Assembly (NCBI GenBank): GCA_034769895.1
Contig: CM068367.1
Location: forward strand, 113,320,654 to 113,384,653
Direction: 5' to 3'
Source of the DNA: Magicicada septendecula
Taxonomy: Eukaryota; Arthropoda; Insecta; Hemiptera; Cicadidae
Length of the DNA stretch: 64,000 bases
Positions 48,274-61,576 of this stretch are shown piece by piece. Position numbers and translations under genes: made by a program. Below the pieces are notes generated by a model. That model saw nothing but the letters and a program-made list of their open reading frames with translations. It did not search any database and was not told where the DNA came from. Numbering within the stretch: the stretch's first letter is position 1; every line of letters starts with the position of its first letter.

Positions 48274-48597
48274 TGTTAAAGTGTGGAATACAGAAATATA
48301 AGAATTTACACTGTATAATAAAGTTTATTATCCCATAAACAAATACATACTAAATACGCAGTGCTACGGTGCGTGCGTCACTTACGGCGTCTTACTACAA
48401 ACTAAAAACTAACAATTTCTTTATGAATTTGCTAACTGCTATAATTTTTTATTGTTCGACTGAGCTTTTCGTCATTACTGACATCTTCAGGTCTTAAACA
48501 GCCTTAAACAATACGAAGAATAAAAACTAACAAACTTATACATGCTTACGCGCATTACATATATTGTACAATATAAATGTATTACATATATTCAACA
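48274..48597 (-). repeat. Solo LTR (324 bp)
   Basis: Counterpart of 42204-42527, including AAGAATTTACAC. Confidence 0.88.
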
Positions 48598-49169
48598 ATT
48601 TTATTAATGCATTTGATTCTTCAAAATTTATACATATGTCCAGTTATGTAAGGGTCTAAAAAAAATTTTGTTTGTATGATTTTTATTTGTAATTTCATAA
48701 AATTAAAACTGATGTTTTGATAAAACAGTGTCCTTTTTGAATTATTTGTCCTTTTGCTGTGTACTTTCAAAACTTGCAACTGCTGTGGATAAACCGAATT
48801 GAAGAATAATGCCCGTATTTAATTTTCTTTGTGGGCTCCATTTTCAGTGCGCCATGAACAGGCTGACGCAACCTGTCGACGAATGAGCAAGGCGGTGTTC
48901 CTGTAAAGCAGACGAGTCCATTATATTCAGATCCAGGGATTTATTGTGAATACCTCTTGCGGGTCGCTACTAACCTAATCCAAATCGACAACTCTTTCGT
49001 TCAATATACGAATAAGCATTGCTGAATCATGTTCGTGGGCGCCATTTTGAGTACACCGTAAAACTGTCCGCAAGTGAGAAATACGGAGTCTCTGTAGAGA
49101 ATACTAGTAGATTGTTTTTAAAATTGTCAAAATGAAAATATTGTATGCTTCCAAACTGTGTAATATTTT
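48598..49169. repeat. Spacer S, second of two between E8 and E9 (572 bp)
   Basis: Counterpart of 42528-43099. Confidence 0.9.
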
Positions 49170-49375
49170 TGTTAAAGTGTGGAATACAGAAATATAAGAG
49201 TTTACACTGTATATTAAAGTTTATTATCCCATAATCAAATACATACTAAATACGCAGTGCTACGGTGCGTGCGTCACTTACGGCGTCTTACTACAAACTA
49301 AAAACTAACAAACTTATACATGCTTACGCGCATTACATATATTGTACAATATAAATGTATTACTTATATTCGACA
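49170..49375 (-). repeat. E9 3' LTR, short form (206 bp)
   Basis: Short form ending TTCGACA, with GTATATTAAAG as in E8. Confidence 0.92.
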
Positions 49376-49434
49376 CGCCTCCTTACATTTATATTGTATT
49401 TACAAATTTAATTTTACAAATACACATTTCAAGT

Positions 49435-51042
49435 TCAACTTTTCAAGTTCAGCATAGTTCGAAATCTCTCAAACTTTTCTTTATACAATGACTTTGTAAA
49501 TATATCAGCAATATTATAATCAGAATGTACATTTACAACATTAATCATATTTTCTTTTATATATTCGTGTACATAATGGTAATGAACTTCAGTATGTTTA
49601 GAATTTTTCGTAAAACTTCCATACTTTGCTAAATATATCGCTCCCGAATTATCTTCAAAAATATTAATCGGTCTTTCTAAAGTTACATTAAACAATTTTA
49701 GCAATTCTTTCACAAATTTCAATTCACTCACAGCTTCCGACAACGCTACATACTCTGCATATGTCGAAGCCTTTGTTACACACTATTGTTTTCTCGACTT
49801 CCAATAAATTACATTACCAAATAATCGAATTACATAACCAGCTGTGGATTTTCTGTCTAAATGGTCACCAGCCCAATCGGCATCAACATAACAATCTATA
49901 ATTTCAGAATTATCATTTCTTTTATAAGTCAATTTTAAATCTTTCGTTAAATACAAGTACTTTAATATTCGCAAAGCATATTTAAAGTGTGTTTCATTAT
50001 AACAATTCTGATATCTACTTAAATAATTTACACTAAAGCTGATTTCAAGCCTTGTAGCTGAGCTTATATATAATAATGCACCAATTAAATTTCTATATTG
50101 AATATTCCTTCGACAAATATCAGACTTTTCAACTTTTAAATTTACCTCCATAGGTGTATTATACAACTTACTGTTTTGTAAATTATACTTTCTTACTAAT
50201 GACTCAATATATTTAGCTTGACTTAATATTATTTCACATTTACGGAACTCATATTCTACGGTAATACCAAGATATTTTTTAATTTTTCCAAGATCTTTCA
50301 TTTTGAATATTTCTGATAAGAGTTTCTTAATATTTTGTATTTTTTCTTTGTTACGTCCACAAATTAATAAATCATCCACAAATATTAATAAATAAATAGT
50401 ATCTTTTCCATTTCCAAAAGTATATAAACAATAATCTAAATTACTTTTCTTAACACCCAAACTTATTAAAAATTTATCAAGTCATTCATACCAAGCTCTG
50501 GGACTTTCCTTTAAACCATACAAAGCTTTTATTAACTTACACACTCTATTTGTGCAATCCTCATAACCTTTTGGTTGATGGACATATACCTCAGAACTTA
50601 CTTTACCATTTAGAAATGCAGTTTCTTCATCCATTTGTTCAATAGTTAGACCCATTTGACAACAGTATGATAATAAAATCTTTAAAGTTTGCATTCTCGC
50701 AACAGGAGAATAAACATCATCAATTTTATCGGTTTGCTGAAAACCTCTTACAACTAACCTGGCCTTATAAGCATTGTCAGACTTTGTTGTATAAATCCAT
50801 TTTACATCCAATATTTTTTTACCATTTACATTTTCAACTAATTGCCAAGTCTTATTTTTATTTAACGAATCAATTTCTTTATCCATAGCTTTTGACCAAT
50901 ATTTACTTTCATTGCTTTCAAGCGCCTCCTCAAATGTACTAGGAGTATCTGTTCTACAATAATATGCAAAAATATTACTATTATATACATAATAATCTTC
51001 ACATCTTTTTGGTGGGTTTCTTAAGCGCTCAGATTTTTTAAT
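49435..51042 (-). pseudogene. E9 reverse transcriptase and RNase H, broken
   Basis: Fragments are 50482-50886, 49783-50460 (FVDD) and 49435-49743, translating the same as E8. Stops are TGA 50482-50484 and TAG 49783-49785. Confidence 0.92.
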
Positions 51043-52101
51043 TTAATTTTCATTTTCATCCCCTAGATTTTCATCTGTACCTTTAAACCTATCATCAAGA
51101 AATTCATTATCTGAAGATTCATATACTTCTTCATCAGATTCACATTCATTCAAGCCAATACATTTTACATTTTCTTCAACAATATCAACATGTCTAGCCA
51201 CTATTATTTTTCCATTAATTAGCACTCTATAACCAACTTCACTATAACCGATCAAAATTCCCATATCAGCCTTTTTATCCCACTTAGAAAATCTTTTTTG
51301 TTCCGGTTTTCTTACAAAACTTTACTACCATATAAATGTGAATTTGAAACATTCGGTTTCGTCCCAAATAATATTTCATTAGGAGTTTTCTTTTCTATAG
51401 TATTTGATAACGTACGATTTTTCAAATAAGTAGCAGCACAAACTATTTCAGGCCAATATTTTTTATGGATTTGTGCTTCAGCTAATAAACAACGTGACAT
51501 ATCCATTATCGTTCTGTTAAACCGTTCTGCGGTTCCATTTAATTCATGTACGTAAGCGGGACAATTATTAATTATAATAACTTTTTCTTTAGCAAAATTA
51601 TAAATATTACCGTTTAAGTATTCTTTCCCATTATCACATCTCAAAAATTTAATTCTTTTACCCGTTAAGTTTTCACATTCATTTGCATATTGAACAAGAC
51701 AATTGAAAACTTCTACTTTAGACTTCATGGTATAAACTTTAGCTATCTTACTGTAATCATCAATAAAGGAAATAAAGTATTTTTCCCCGTTTAGACCAGC
51801 TGTTTTAAAAGATCCACACACATCAGTATGAACAATTAAAAAAATATCTTTTGCTCTTTTTCTATTATTTTCAAATGGAATATTATGCATTTTATTTTCA
51901 ACACATATTTTACACTTCATGAATTCTGATTCAAGTTCATTTGGAATACCACTTAACAATTTATGTTTACACAAAATATTCAAATAATTAAAATTTACAT
52001 GGCCCAGCATAGGATGCCACCTTTCTTTTTTACTCATATTATCACAATTTTTATTTGCAAAATTTACCAATGACTCTACATTTTTTAATTTACTTTTCAT
52101 C
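51043..52101 (-). pseudogene. E9 integrase, broken
   Basis: Open 262-residue frame (51312-52100) and C-terminal fragment 51043-51264, split by the group C one-base loss near 51316. WHPMLGH as in E8. Confidence 0.92.
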
Positions 52102-53343
52102 TTATATAGACCATTTATTCCAAGCTACAGCTGTAGTATTTCCAAAATTATCAATAATTTTTGTCATTTTACGTTTAGAAATAATCATAATATTTTCCGT
52201 TATTTTACCATAACTTATTAAATTTGTATGAATATCTTTAGCATAAAATACATTTTGCATGTTTACTTCATTTTTCTTACCAAAAAGATCAAAGTAACTT
52301 ACCACATTACCAATTTTAGTGGCTTTTACAACTCTATTATCTCCCAAATAAACATTAACAGGTACTTTAAGTATCATACATTTATCAAAATATTTATAAT
52401 CATTTATTATATGGTCAGTACAACCGCTATCTAATAACAAATTAATGTCGCAATTATTAAACTTAACTACCTTACTATTATGCGCTTCGTGATAGTCGAC
52501 CCTTATAACCCATGCGCTCGTATCTGGATTCTTCTGCTGCGACTGAGTTGCTTGATGTGCTCTTGCAACTCGCTGACTTCGAAAATTGCCATGCCCTCTG
52601 GCGTAGTTACTTTTTTCGGTTTCTTGTCGGCCTCGTGGTGCTCGCCATGTATTGCTGCTGCCTGCCGCTTGGCCACCATATTTACAGTATCTCTTGATAT
52701 GACCAGTTTTGCCACATTGAAAGCATGTTCGCTGTTGTCGACTTTTATCCGCCATGAATGCGTTAGATTTTCATCCAGAAAATTCATCCTTTTGATGCTT
52801 TATTTCAGTCATTTCAATTTTACTTTTCACATAATCCACAGTTTGATCTTCTTCTTTTAGTGCGTCTATTAAATCGCCTATATAACTGTATGATTCCGGC
52901 AACGTATTTAACATATAATTTAATTTTTATTTTTCTGACACACTAGCACGCGTTTTTAAGCTCGTTCACAGTTTTTTCAAAATCACGGAAGAATGTCGCT
53001 GAATCAGTATAATTTTTAAGTCTTAACTTTTCCAGTTTATTTCTATATACAATTTGCAATGCCGTAGACTTTTTCAAATATATTTCATCAAACTTTTGAA
53101 TTATTTCATACGCCGTAGTTTATCACTAATAAATTCCAATTGCTTATTCGTTATAGTACGGTATATATAGTTCATAAACTTTAAATCATTATCATCCCAC
53201 GGGTCTTTATCCTGCGCCGTTTTTGCCCGTGTTATCACTTCATTACATTTTTTAAATTTCAAAAACAACATAATACGTTTCTTCCACATACTATAGTCCT
53301 CTCCATCAAACACTGGAATTAAAATGTCATTGTTCTTCGCCAT
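52102..53343 (-). pseudogene. E9 Gag and protease, heavily broken Gag
   Basis: Zinc knuckle and protease (52102-52755) keep DSG. TGA precedes them. In Gag middle a GAA-to-TAA change near 52929 and a two-base loss near 52949 (GCACGCG for GCACCCGCG) destroy the frame. Gag N-terminal part 53101-53343 is open. Confidence 0.9.
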
Positions 53344-53444
53344 TTTCTTTATATCACAGCATGCGACAGCACTAAAAAAAACCGATACTCACTTAAACGG
53401 CACTCTTGACCACAAATTTAGTAAACCACGGACCTCTGCTATCA

Positions 53445-53769
53445 TGTTAAAGTGTGGAATAAAGAAATATAAGAGTTTACACTGTATAATAAAGTTTATT
53501 AACCCATACACAAATACATACTAAATACGCAGTGCTACGGTGCGTGCGTCACTTACGGCGTCTTACTACAAACTAAAAACTAACAATTTCTTTTATGAAT
53601 TTGCTAACTGCTATAATTTTTTATTGTTCGACTGAGCTTTTCGTCATTACTGACACCTTCAAGTCTTAAACAACCTTAAACAATACGAAGAATAAAAACT
53701 AACAAACTTATACATGCTTACGCGCATTACATATATTGTACAATATAAATGTATTACATATATTCAACA
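53445..53769 (-). repeat. E9 5' LTR, long form (325 bp)
   Basis: Third long type: CCCATACAC as in group A, but AACAATTTC and TTGTACAAT as in group B. It has TTCAAGTC where others have TTCAGGTC. Confidence 0.92.
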
Positions 53770-54344
53770 ATTTTATTAATGCATTTGATTCTTCAAAATT
53801 TATACATATGTCCAGTTATGTAAGGGTCTAAATGAAAAAATTTTGTTTGTATGATTTTTATTAGTAATTTCATAAAATTAAAACTGATGCTTTGATAAAA
53901 CAGTGTTCTTTTTGAATTATTTGTCCTTTTGCTGTGTACTTTCAAAACTTGCAACTGCTGTGGATAAACTGAATTGAAGAATAATGCCCGTATTTAATTT
54001 TCTTTGTGGGGTCCATTTTCAGTGCGCCATGAACAGGCTGACGCAACCTGTCGACGAATGAGCGAGGCGGTGTTCCTGTAAAGCAGACGAGCCCATTATA
54101 TTCAGATCCAGGGATTTATTGTGAATACCTCTTGCGGGTCGCTACTAACCTAATCCAAATCGACAACTCTTTCGTTCAATATACGAATAAGCATTGCTGA
54201 ATCATGTTCGTGGGCTCCATTTTGAGTACACCGTAAAATTGTCCGCAAGTGAGAAATACGGAGTCTCTGTAAAGAATGCTAGTAGATTGTTTTTAAAATT
54301 GTCAAAATGAAAATATTGTATGCTTCCAAACTGTGTAATATTTT
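53770..54344. repeat. Spacer S, first of two between E9 and E10 (575 bp)
   Basis: Bounded by ATTTT. It has the expanded A run, here in the first spacer, and GAGCGAGGCGG. Confidence 0.9.
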
Positions 54345-54668
54345 TGTTAAAGTGTGGAATACAGAAATATAAGAGTTTACACTGTATAATAAATTTTATT
54401 ATCCCATAAACAAATACATACTAAATACGCAGTGCTACGGTGCGTGCGTCACTTACGGCGTCTTACTACAAACTAAAAACTAACAATTTCTTTATGAATT
54501 TGCTAACTGCTATAATTTTTTATTGTTCGACTGAGCTTTTCGTCATTACTGACATCTTCAGGTCTTAAACAGCCTTAAACAATACGAAGAATAAAAACTA
54601 ACAAACTTATACATGCTTACGCGCATTACATATATTGTACAATATAAATGTATTACATATATTCAACA
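54345..54668 (-). repeat. Solo LTR (324 bp)
   Basis: Common solo type with GACATCTTC and AACAGCC. Confidence 0.88.
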
Positions 54669-55240
54669 ATTTTATTAATGCATTTGATACTTAAAAATTT
54701 ATACATATGTCCAGTTATGTAAGGGTATAAAAAAAATTTTGTTTGTATGATTTTTATTTGTAATTTCATAAAATTAAAACTGATGTTTTGATAAAACAGT
54801 GTCCTTTTTGAATTATTTGTCCTTTTGCTGTGTACTTTCAAAACTTGCAACTGCTGTGGATAAACCGAATTGAAGAATAATGCCCGTATTTAATTTTCTT
54901 TGTGGGCTCCATTTTCAGTGCGCCATGAACAGGCTGACGCAACCTGTCGACGAATGAGCAAGGCGGTGTTCCTGTAAAGCAGACGAGTCCATTATATTCA
55001 GATCCAGGGATTTATTGTGAATACCTCTTGCGGGTCGCTACTAACCTAATCCAAATCGACAACTCTTTCGTTCAATATACGAATAAGCATTGCTGAATCA
55101 TGTTCGTGGGCGCCATTTTGAGTACACCGTAAAACTGTCCGCAAGTGAGAAATACGGAGTCTCTGTAAAGAATACTAGTAGATTGTTTTTAAAATTGTCA
55201 AAATGAAAATATTGTATGCTTCCAAACTGTGTAATATTTT
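54669..55240. repeat. Spacer S, second of two between E9 and E10 (572 bp)
   Basis: Bounded by ATTTT. It has GATACTTAAAAATTT near the start. A chance 65-codon minus-strand frame (54653-54850) lies here. Confidence 0.9.
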
Positions 55241-55446
55241 TGTTAAAGTGTGGAATACAGAAATATAAGAGTTTACACTGTATAATAAAGTTTATTATCC
55301 CATAATCAAATACATACTAAATACGCAGTGCTACGGTGCGTGCGTCACTTACGGCGTCTTACTACAAACTAAAAACTAACAAACTTATACATGCTTACGC
55401 GCATTACATATATTGTACAATATAAATGTATTACTTATATTCGACA
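55241..55446 (-). repeat. E10 3' LTR, short form (206 bp)
   Basis: Short form ending TTCGACA, with the ordinary GTATAATAAAG. Confidence 0.92.
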
Positions 55447-55505
55447 CGCCTCCTTACATTTATATTGTATTTACAAATTTAATTTTACAAATACACATTT
55501 CAAGT

Positions 55506-57113
55506 TCAACTTTTCAAGTTCAGCATAGTTCGAAATCTCTCAAACTTTTCTTTATACAATGACTTTGTAAATATATCAACAATATTATAATCAGGATGTA
55601 CATTTACAACATTAATCATATTTTCTTTTATATATTCGTGTACATAATGGTAATGAACTTCAGTATGTTTAGAATTTTTCGTAAAACTTCCATACTTTGC
55701 TAAATATATCGCTCCCGAATTATCTTCAAAAATATTAATCGGTCTTTCTAAAGTTACATTAAACAATTTTAGCAATTCTTTCACAAATTTCAATTCACTC
55801 ACAGCTTCCGACAACGCTACATACTCTGCATATGTCGAAGCCTTTGTTACACACTATTGTTTTCTCGACTTCCAATAAATTACATTACCAAACAATAGAA
55901 TTACATAACCAGCTGTGGATTTTCTGTCTAAATGGTCACCAGCCCAATCGGCATCAACATAACAATCTATAATTTCAGAATTATCATTTCTTTTATAAGT
56001 CAATTTTAAATCTTTCGTTAAATACAAGTACTTTAATATTCGCAAAGCATATTTAAAGTGTGTTTCATTATAACAATTCTGATATCTACTTAAATAATTT
56101 ACACTAAAGCTGATTTCAAGCCTTGTAGCTGAGCTTATATATAATAATGCACAAATTAAATTTCTATATTGAATATTCCTTCGACAAATATCAGACTTTT
56201 CAACTTTTAAATTTACCTCCATAGGTGTATTATACAACTTACTGTTTTGTAAATTATACTTTCTTACTAATGACTCAATATATTTAGCTTGACTTAATAT
56301 TATTTCACATTTACGGAACTCATATTCTACGGTAATACCAAGATATTTTTTAATTTTTCCAAGATCTTTCATTTTGAATATTTCTGATAAGAGTTTCTTA
56401 ATATTTTGTATTTTTTCTTTGTTACGTCCACAAATTAATAAATCATCCACAAATATTAATAAATAAATAGTATCTTTTCCATTTCCAAAAGTATATAAAC
56501 AATAATCTAAATTACTTTTCTTAACACCCAAACTTATTAAAAATTTATCAAGTCATTCATACCAAGCTCTGGGACTTTCCTTTAAACCATACAAAGCTTT
56601 TATTAACTTACACACTCTATTTGTGCAATCCTCATAACCTTTTGGTTGATGGACATATACCTCAGAACTTACTTTACCATTTAGAAATGCAGTTTCTTCA
56701 TCCATTTGTTCAATAGTTAGACCCATTTGACAACAGTATGATAATAAAATCTTTAAAGTTTGCATTCTCGCAACAGGAGAATAAACATCATCAATTTTAT
56801 CGGTTTGCTGAAAACCTCTTACAACTAACCTGGCCTTATAAGCATTGTCAGACTTTGTTGTATAAATCCATTTTACATCCAATATTTTTTTACCATTTAC
56901 ATTTTCAACTAATTGCCAAGTCTTATTTTTATTTAACGAATCAATTTCTTTATCCATAGCTTTTGACCAATATTTACTTTCATTGCTTTCAAGCGCCTCC
57001 TCAAATGTACTAGGAGTATCTGTTCTACAATAATATGCAAAAATATTACTATTATATACATAATAATCTTCATATCTTTTTGGTGGGTTTCTTAAGCGCT
57101 CAGATTTTTTAAT
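55506..57113 (-). pseudogene. E10 reverse transcriptase and RNase H, broken
   Basis: Fragments are 56553-56957, 55854-56531 and 55506-55814. Stops are TGA 56553-56555 and TAG 55854-55856. Private changes are LICALLY (Gly to Cys) and VILLFGN (Arg to Leu). FVDD is intact. Confidence 0.92.
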
Positions 57114-58173
57114 TTAATTTTCATTTTCATCCCCTAGATTTTCATCTGTACCTTTAAACCTATCATCAAGAAATTCATTATCTGAAGATTCATATACTTC
57201 TTCATCAGATTCACATTCATTCAAGCCAATACATTTTACATTTTCTTCAACAATATCAACATGTCTAGCCACTATTATTTTTCCATTAATTAGCACTCTA
57301 TAACCAACTTCACTATAACCGATCAAAATTCCCATATCAGCCTTTTTATCCCACTTAGAAAATCTTTTTTGTTCCGGTTTTCTTACAAAACTTTACTACC
57401 ATATAAATGTAAATTTGAAACATTCGGTTTCGTCCCAAATAATATTTCATTAGGAGTTTTCTTTTCTATAGTATTTGATAACGTACGATTTTTCAAATAA
57501 GTAGCAGCACAAACTATTTCAGGCCAATATTTTTTATGGATTTGTGCTTCAGCTAATAAACAACGTGACATATCCATTATCGTTCTGTTAAACCGTTCTG
57601 CGGTTCCATTTAATTCATGTACGTAAGCGGGACAATTATTAATTATAATAACATTTTTCTTTAGCAAAATTATAAATATTACCGTTTAAGTATTCTTTCC
57701 CATTATCACATCTGAAAAATTTAATTCTTTTACCCGTTAAGTTTTCACATTCATTTGCATATTGAACAAGACAATTGAAAACTTCTACTTTAGACTTCAT
57801 GGTATAAACTTTAGCTATCTTACTGTAATCATCAATAAAGGAAATAAAGTATTTTTCCCCGTTTAGACCAGCTGTTTTAAAAGATCCACACACATCAGTA
57901 TGAACAATTTCTAAAATATCTTTTGCTCTTTTTCTATTATTTTCAAATGGAATATTATGCATTTTATTTTCAACACATATTTTACACTTCATGAATTCTG
58001 ATTCAAGTTCATTTGGAATACCACTTAACAATTTATGTTTACACAAAATATTCAAATAATTAAAATTTACATGGCCCAGCATACGATGCCACCTTTCTTT
58101 TTTACTCATATTATCACAATTTTTATTTGCAAAATTTACCAATGACTCTACATTTTTTAATTTACTTTTCATC
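57114..58173 (-). pseudogene. E10 integrase, broken in three
   Basis: Fragments are 57639-58172 (zinc region, WHRMLGH, first two Asp), 57383-57667 (Glu) and 57114-57335. An inserted base near 57652 breaks the core between the second Asp and the Glu, in addition to the group C loss near 57390. Confidence 0.92.
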
Positions 58174-59415
58174 TTATATAGACCATTTATTCCAAGCTAC
58201 AGCTGTAGTATTTCAAAAATTATCAATAATTTTTGTCATTTTACGTTTAGAAATAATCATAATATTTTCCGTTATTTTACCATAACTTATTAAATTTGTA
58301 TGAATATCTTTAGCATAAAATACATTTTGCATGTTTACTTCATTTTTCTTACCAAAAAGATCAAAGTAACTTACCACATTACCAATTTTAGTGGCTTTTA
58401 CAACTCTATTATCTCCCAAATAAACATTAACAGGTACTTTAAGTATCATACATTTATCAAAATATTTATAATCATTTATTATATGGTCAGTACAACCGCT
58501 ATCTAATAACAAATTAATGTCGCAATTATTAAACTTAACTACCTTACTATTATGCGCTTCGTGATAGTCGACCCTTATAACCCATGCGCTCGTATCTGGA
58601 TTCTTCTGCTGCGACTGAGTTGCTTGATGTGCTCTTGCAACTCGCTGACTTCGAAAATTGCCATGCCCTCTGGCGTAGTTACTTTTTTCGGTTTCTTGTC
58701 GGCCTCGTGGTGCTCGCCATGTATTGCTGCTGCCTGCCGCTTGGCCACCATATTTACAGTCTCTCTTGATATGACCAGTTTTGCCACATTGAAAGCATGT
58801 TCGCTGTTGTCGACTTTTATCCGCCATGAATGCGTTAGATTTTCATCCAGAAAATTCATCCTTTTGATGCTTTATTTCAGTCATTTCAATTTTACTTTTC
58901 ACATAATCCACAGTTTGATCTTCTTCTTTTAGTGCGTCTATTAAATCGCCTATATAACTGTATGATTCCGGCAACGTATTTAACATATAATTTAATTTTT
59001 AATTTTCTGACACACTAGCACGCGTTTTTAAGCTCGTTCACAGTTTTTTCAAAATCACGGAAGAATGTCGCTGAATCAGTATAATTTTTAAGTCTTAACT
59101 TTTCCAGTTTATTTCTATATACAATTTGCAATGCCGTAGACTTTTTCAAATATATTTCATCAAACTTTTGAATTATTTCATACGCCGTAGTTTATCACTA
59201 ATAAATTCCAATTGCTTATTCGTTATAGTACGGTATATATAGTTCATAAACTTTAAATCATTATCATCCCACGGGTCTTTATCCTGCGCCGATTTTGCCC
59301 GTGTTATCACTTCATTACATTTTTCAAATTTCAAAAACAACATAATACGTTTCTTCCACATACTATAGTCCTCTCCATCAAACACTGGAATTATAATGTC
59401 ATTGTTCTTCGCCAT
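58174..59415 (-). pseudogene. E10 Gag and protease, heavily broken
   Basis: Knuckle and DSG are intact in 58213-58827. A GGA-to-TGA change at 58213-58215 ends the frame 13 residues early. Gag middle has a stop near 59003 and the two-base loss near 59022. Gag N-terminal part 59173-59415 is open. Confidence 0.9.
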
Positions 59416-59516
59416 TTTCTTTATATCACAGCATGCGACAGCACTAAAAAAAACCGATACTCACTTAAACGGCACTCTTGACCACAAATTTAGTAAACCA
59501 CGGACCTCTGCTATCA

Positions 59517-59841
59517 TGTTAAAGTGTGGAATAAAGAAATATAAGAGTTTACACTGTATAATAAAGTTTATTAACCCATACACAAATACATACTAAATAC
59601 GCAGTGCTACGGTGCGTGCGTCACTTACGGCGTCTTACTACAAACTAAAAACTAACAATTTCTTTTATGAATTTGCTAACTGCTATAATTTTTTATTGTT
59701 CGACTGAGCTTTTCGTCATTACTGACACCTTCAAGTCTTAAACAACCTTAAACAATACGCAGAATAAAAACTAACAAACTTATACATGCTTACGCGCATT
59801 ACATATATTGTACAATATAAATGTATTACATATATTCAACA
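59517..59841 (-). repeat. E10 5' LTR, long form (325 bp)
   Basis: Same type as the E9 5' LTR, including TTCAAGTC. It has a private ACGCAGAAT. Confidence 0.92.
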
Positions 59842-60416
59842 ATTTTATTAATGCATTTGATTCTTCAAAATTAATACATATGTCCAGTTATTTAAGGGTC
59901 TAAATGAAAAAATTTTGTTTGTATGATTTTTATTTGTAATTTCATAAAATTAAAACTGATGCTTTGATAAAACAGTGTTCTTTTTGAATTATTTGTCCTT
60001 TTGCTGTGTACTTTCAAAACTTGCAACTGCTGTGGATAAACCGAATTGAAGAATAATGCCCGTATTTAATTTTCTTTGTGGGGTCCATTTTCAGTGCGCC
60101 ATGAACAGGCTGACGCAACCTGTCGACGAATGAGCGAGGCGGTGTTCCTGTAAAGCAGACGAGCCCATTATATTCAGATCCAGGGATTTATTGTGAATAC
60201 CTCTTGCGGGTCGCTACTAACCTAATCCAAATCGACAACTCTTTCGTTCAATATACGAATAAGCATTGCTGAATCATGTTCGTGGGCTCCATTTTGAGTA
60301 CACCGTAAAATTGTCCGCAAGTGAGAAATACGGAGTCTCTGTAAAGAATGCTAGTAGATTGTTTTTAAAATTGTCAAAATGAAAATATTGTATGCTTCCA
60401 AACTGTGTAATATTTT
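59842..60416. repeat. Spacer S, first of two between E10 and E11 (575 bp)
   Basis: Bounded by ATTTT, with the expanded A run and GAGCGAGGCGG as in 53770-54344. Confidence 0.9.
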
Positions 60417-60740
60417 TGTTAAAGTGTGGAATACAGAAATATAAGAGTTTACACTGTATAATAAAGTTTATTATCCCATAAACAAATATATACTAAATAC
60501 GCAGTGCTACGGTGCGTGCGTCACTTACGGCGTCTTACTACAAACTAAAAACTGACAATTTCTTTATGAATTTGCTAACTGCTATAATTTTTTATTGTTC
60601 GACTGAGCTTTTCGTCATTACTGACATCTTCAGGTCTTAAACAGCCTTAAACAATACGAAGAATAAAAACTAACAAACTTATACATGCTTACGCGCATTA
60701 CATATATTGTACAATATAAATGTATTACATATATTCAACA
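60417..60740 (-). repeat. Solo LTR (324 bp)
   Basis: Common solo type with GACATCTTC. It reads AACTGACAATTT, a change inside the direct repeat that flanks the 119-base segment. Confidence 0.88.
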
Positions 60741-61312
60741 ATTTTATTAATGCATTTGATACTTCAAAATTTATACATATGTCCAGTTATGTAAGGGTCT
60801 AAAAAAAATTTTGTTTGTATGATTTTTATTTGTAATTTCATAAAATTAAAACTGATGTTTTGATAAAACAGTGTCCTTTTTGAATTATTTGTCCTTTTGC
60901 TGTGTACTTTCAAAACTTGCAACTGCTGTGGATAAACCGAATTGAAGAATAATGCCCGTATTTAATTTTCTTTGTGGGCTCCATTTTCAGTGCGCCATGG
61001 ACAGGCTGACGCAACCTGTCGACGAATGAGCAAGGCGGTGTTCCTGTAAAGCAGACGAGTCCATTATATTCAGATCCAGGGATTTATTGTGAATACCTCT
61101 TGCGGGTCGCTACTAACCTAATCCAAATCGACAACTCTTTCGTTCAATATACGAATAAGCATTGCTGAATCATGTTCGTGGGCGCCATTTTGAGTACACC
61201 GTGAAACTGTCCGCAAGTGAGAAATACGGAGTCTCTGTAAAGAATGCTAGTAGATTGTTTTTAAAATTGTCAAAATAAAAATATTGTATGCTTCCAAACT
61301 GTGTAATATTTT
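60741..61312. repeat. Spacer S, second of two between E10 and E11 (572 bp)
   Basis: Bounded by ATTTT. It has the A-rich GTCTAAAAAAAATTTTG variant. Confidence 0.9.
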
Positions 61313-61518
61313 TGTTAAAGTGTGGAATACAGAAATATAAGAGTTTACACTGTATAATAATGTTTATTATCCCATAATCAAATACATACTAAATACGCAG
61401 TGCTACGGTGCGTGCGTCACTTACGGCGTCTTACTACAAACTAAAAACTAACAAACTTATACATGCTTACGCGCATTACATATATTGTACAATATAAATG
61501 TATTACATATATTCAACA
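61313..61518 (-). repeat. E11 3' LTR, short form (206 bp)
   Basis: Short form with intact TTCAACA. AATAATGTTTATT alters the AATAAA-like signal region. Confidence 0.92.
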
Positions 61519-61576
61519 CGCCTCCTTACATTTATATTGTATTACAAATTTAATTTTACAAATACACATTTCAAGT

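Larger units (their letters stand above)
49170..53769 (-). mobile_element. E9: complete but broken copia-type element (group C)
   Basis: Length is 4,600 bases. RNase H, RT, integrase and protease fragments translate the same as in E8. From about 52,770 rightwards it departs from E8: the Gag TGA is back, Gag has new lesions, and the 5' LTR is a different type. E9 is thus itself a recombinant. Confidence 0.95.
55241..59841 (-). mobile_element. E10: complete but broken copia-type element (group C)
   Basis: Length is 4,601 bases. It is close to E9 but has extra private lesions: a one-base insertion in integrase near 57652 and a new TGA in protease at 58213-58215. Confidence 0.95.

Noticed and set aside
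43100-53769. E8 as an active element because of its open 262-residue integrase and 327-residue Gag-protease frames
   Set aside because: It still has the shared RT TGA, the RNase H TAG, the integrase-end TAA and a broken Gag start.
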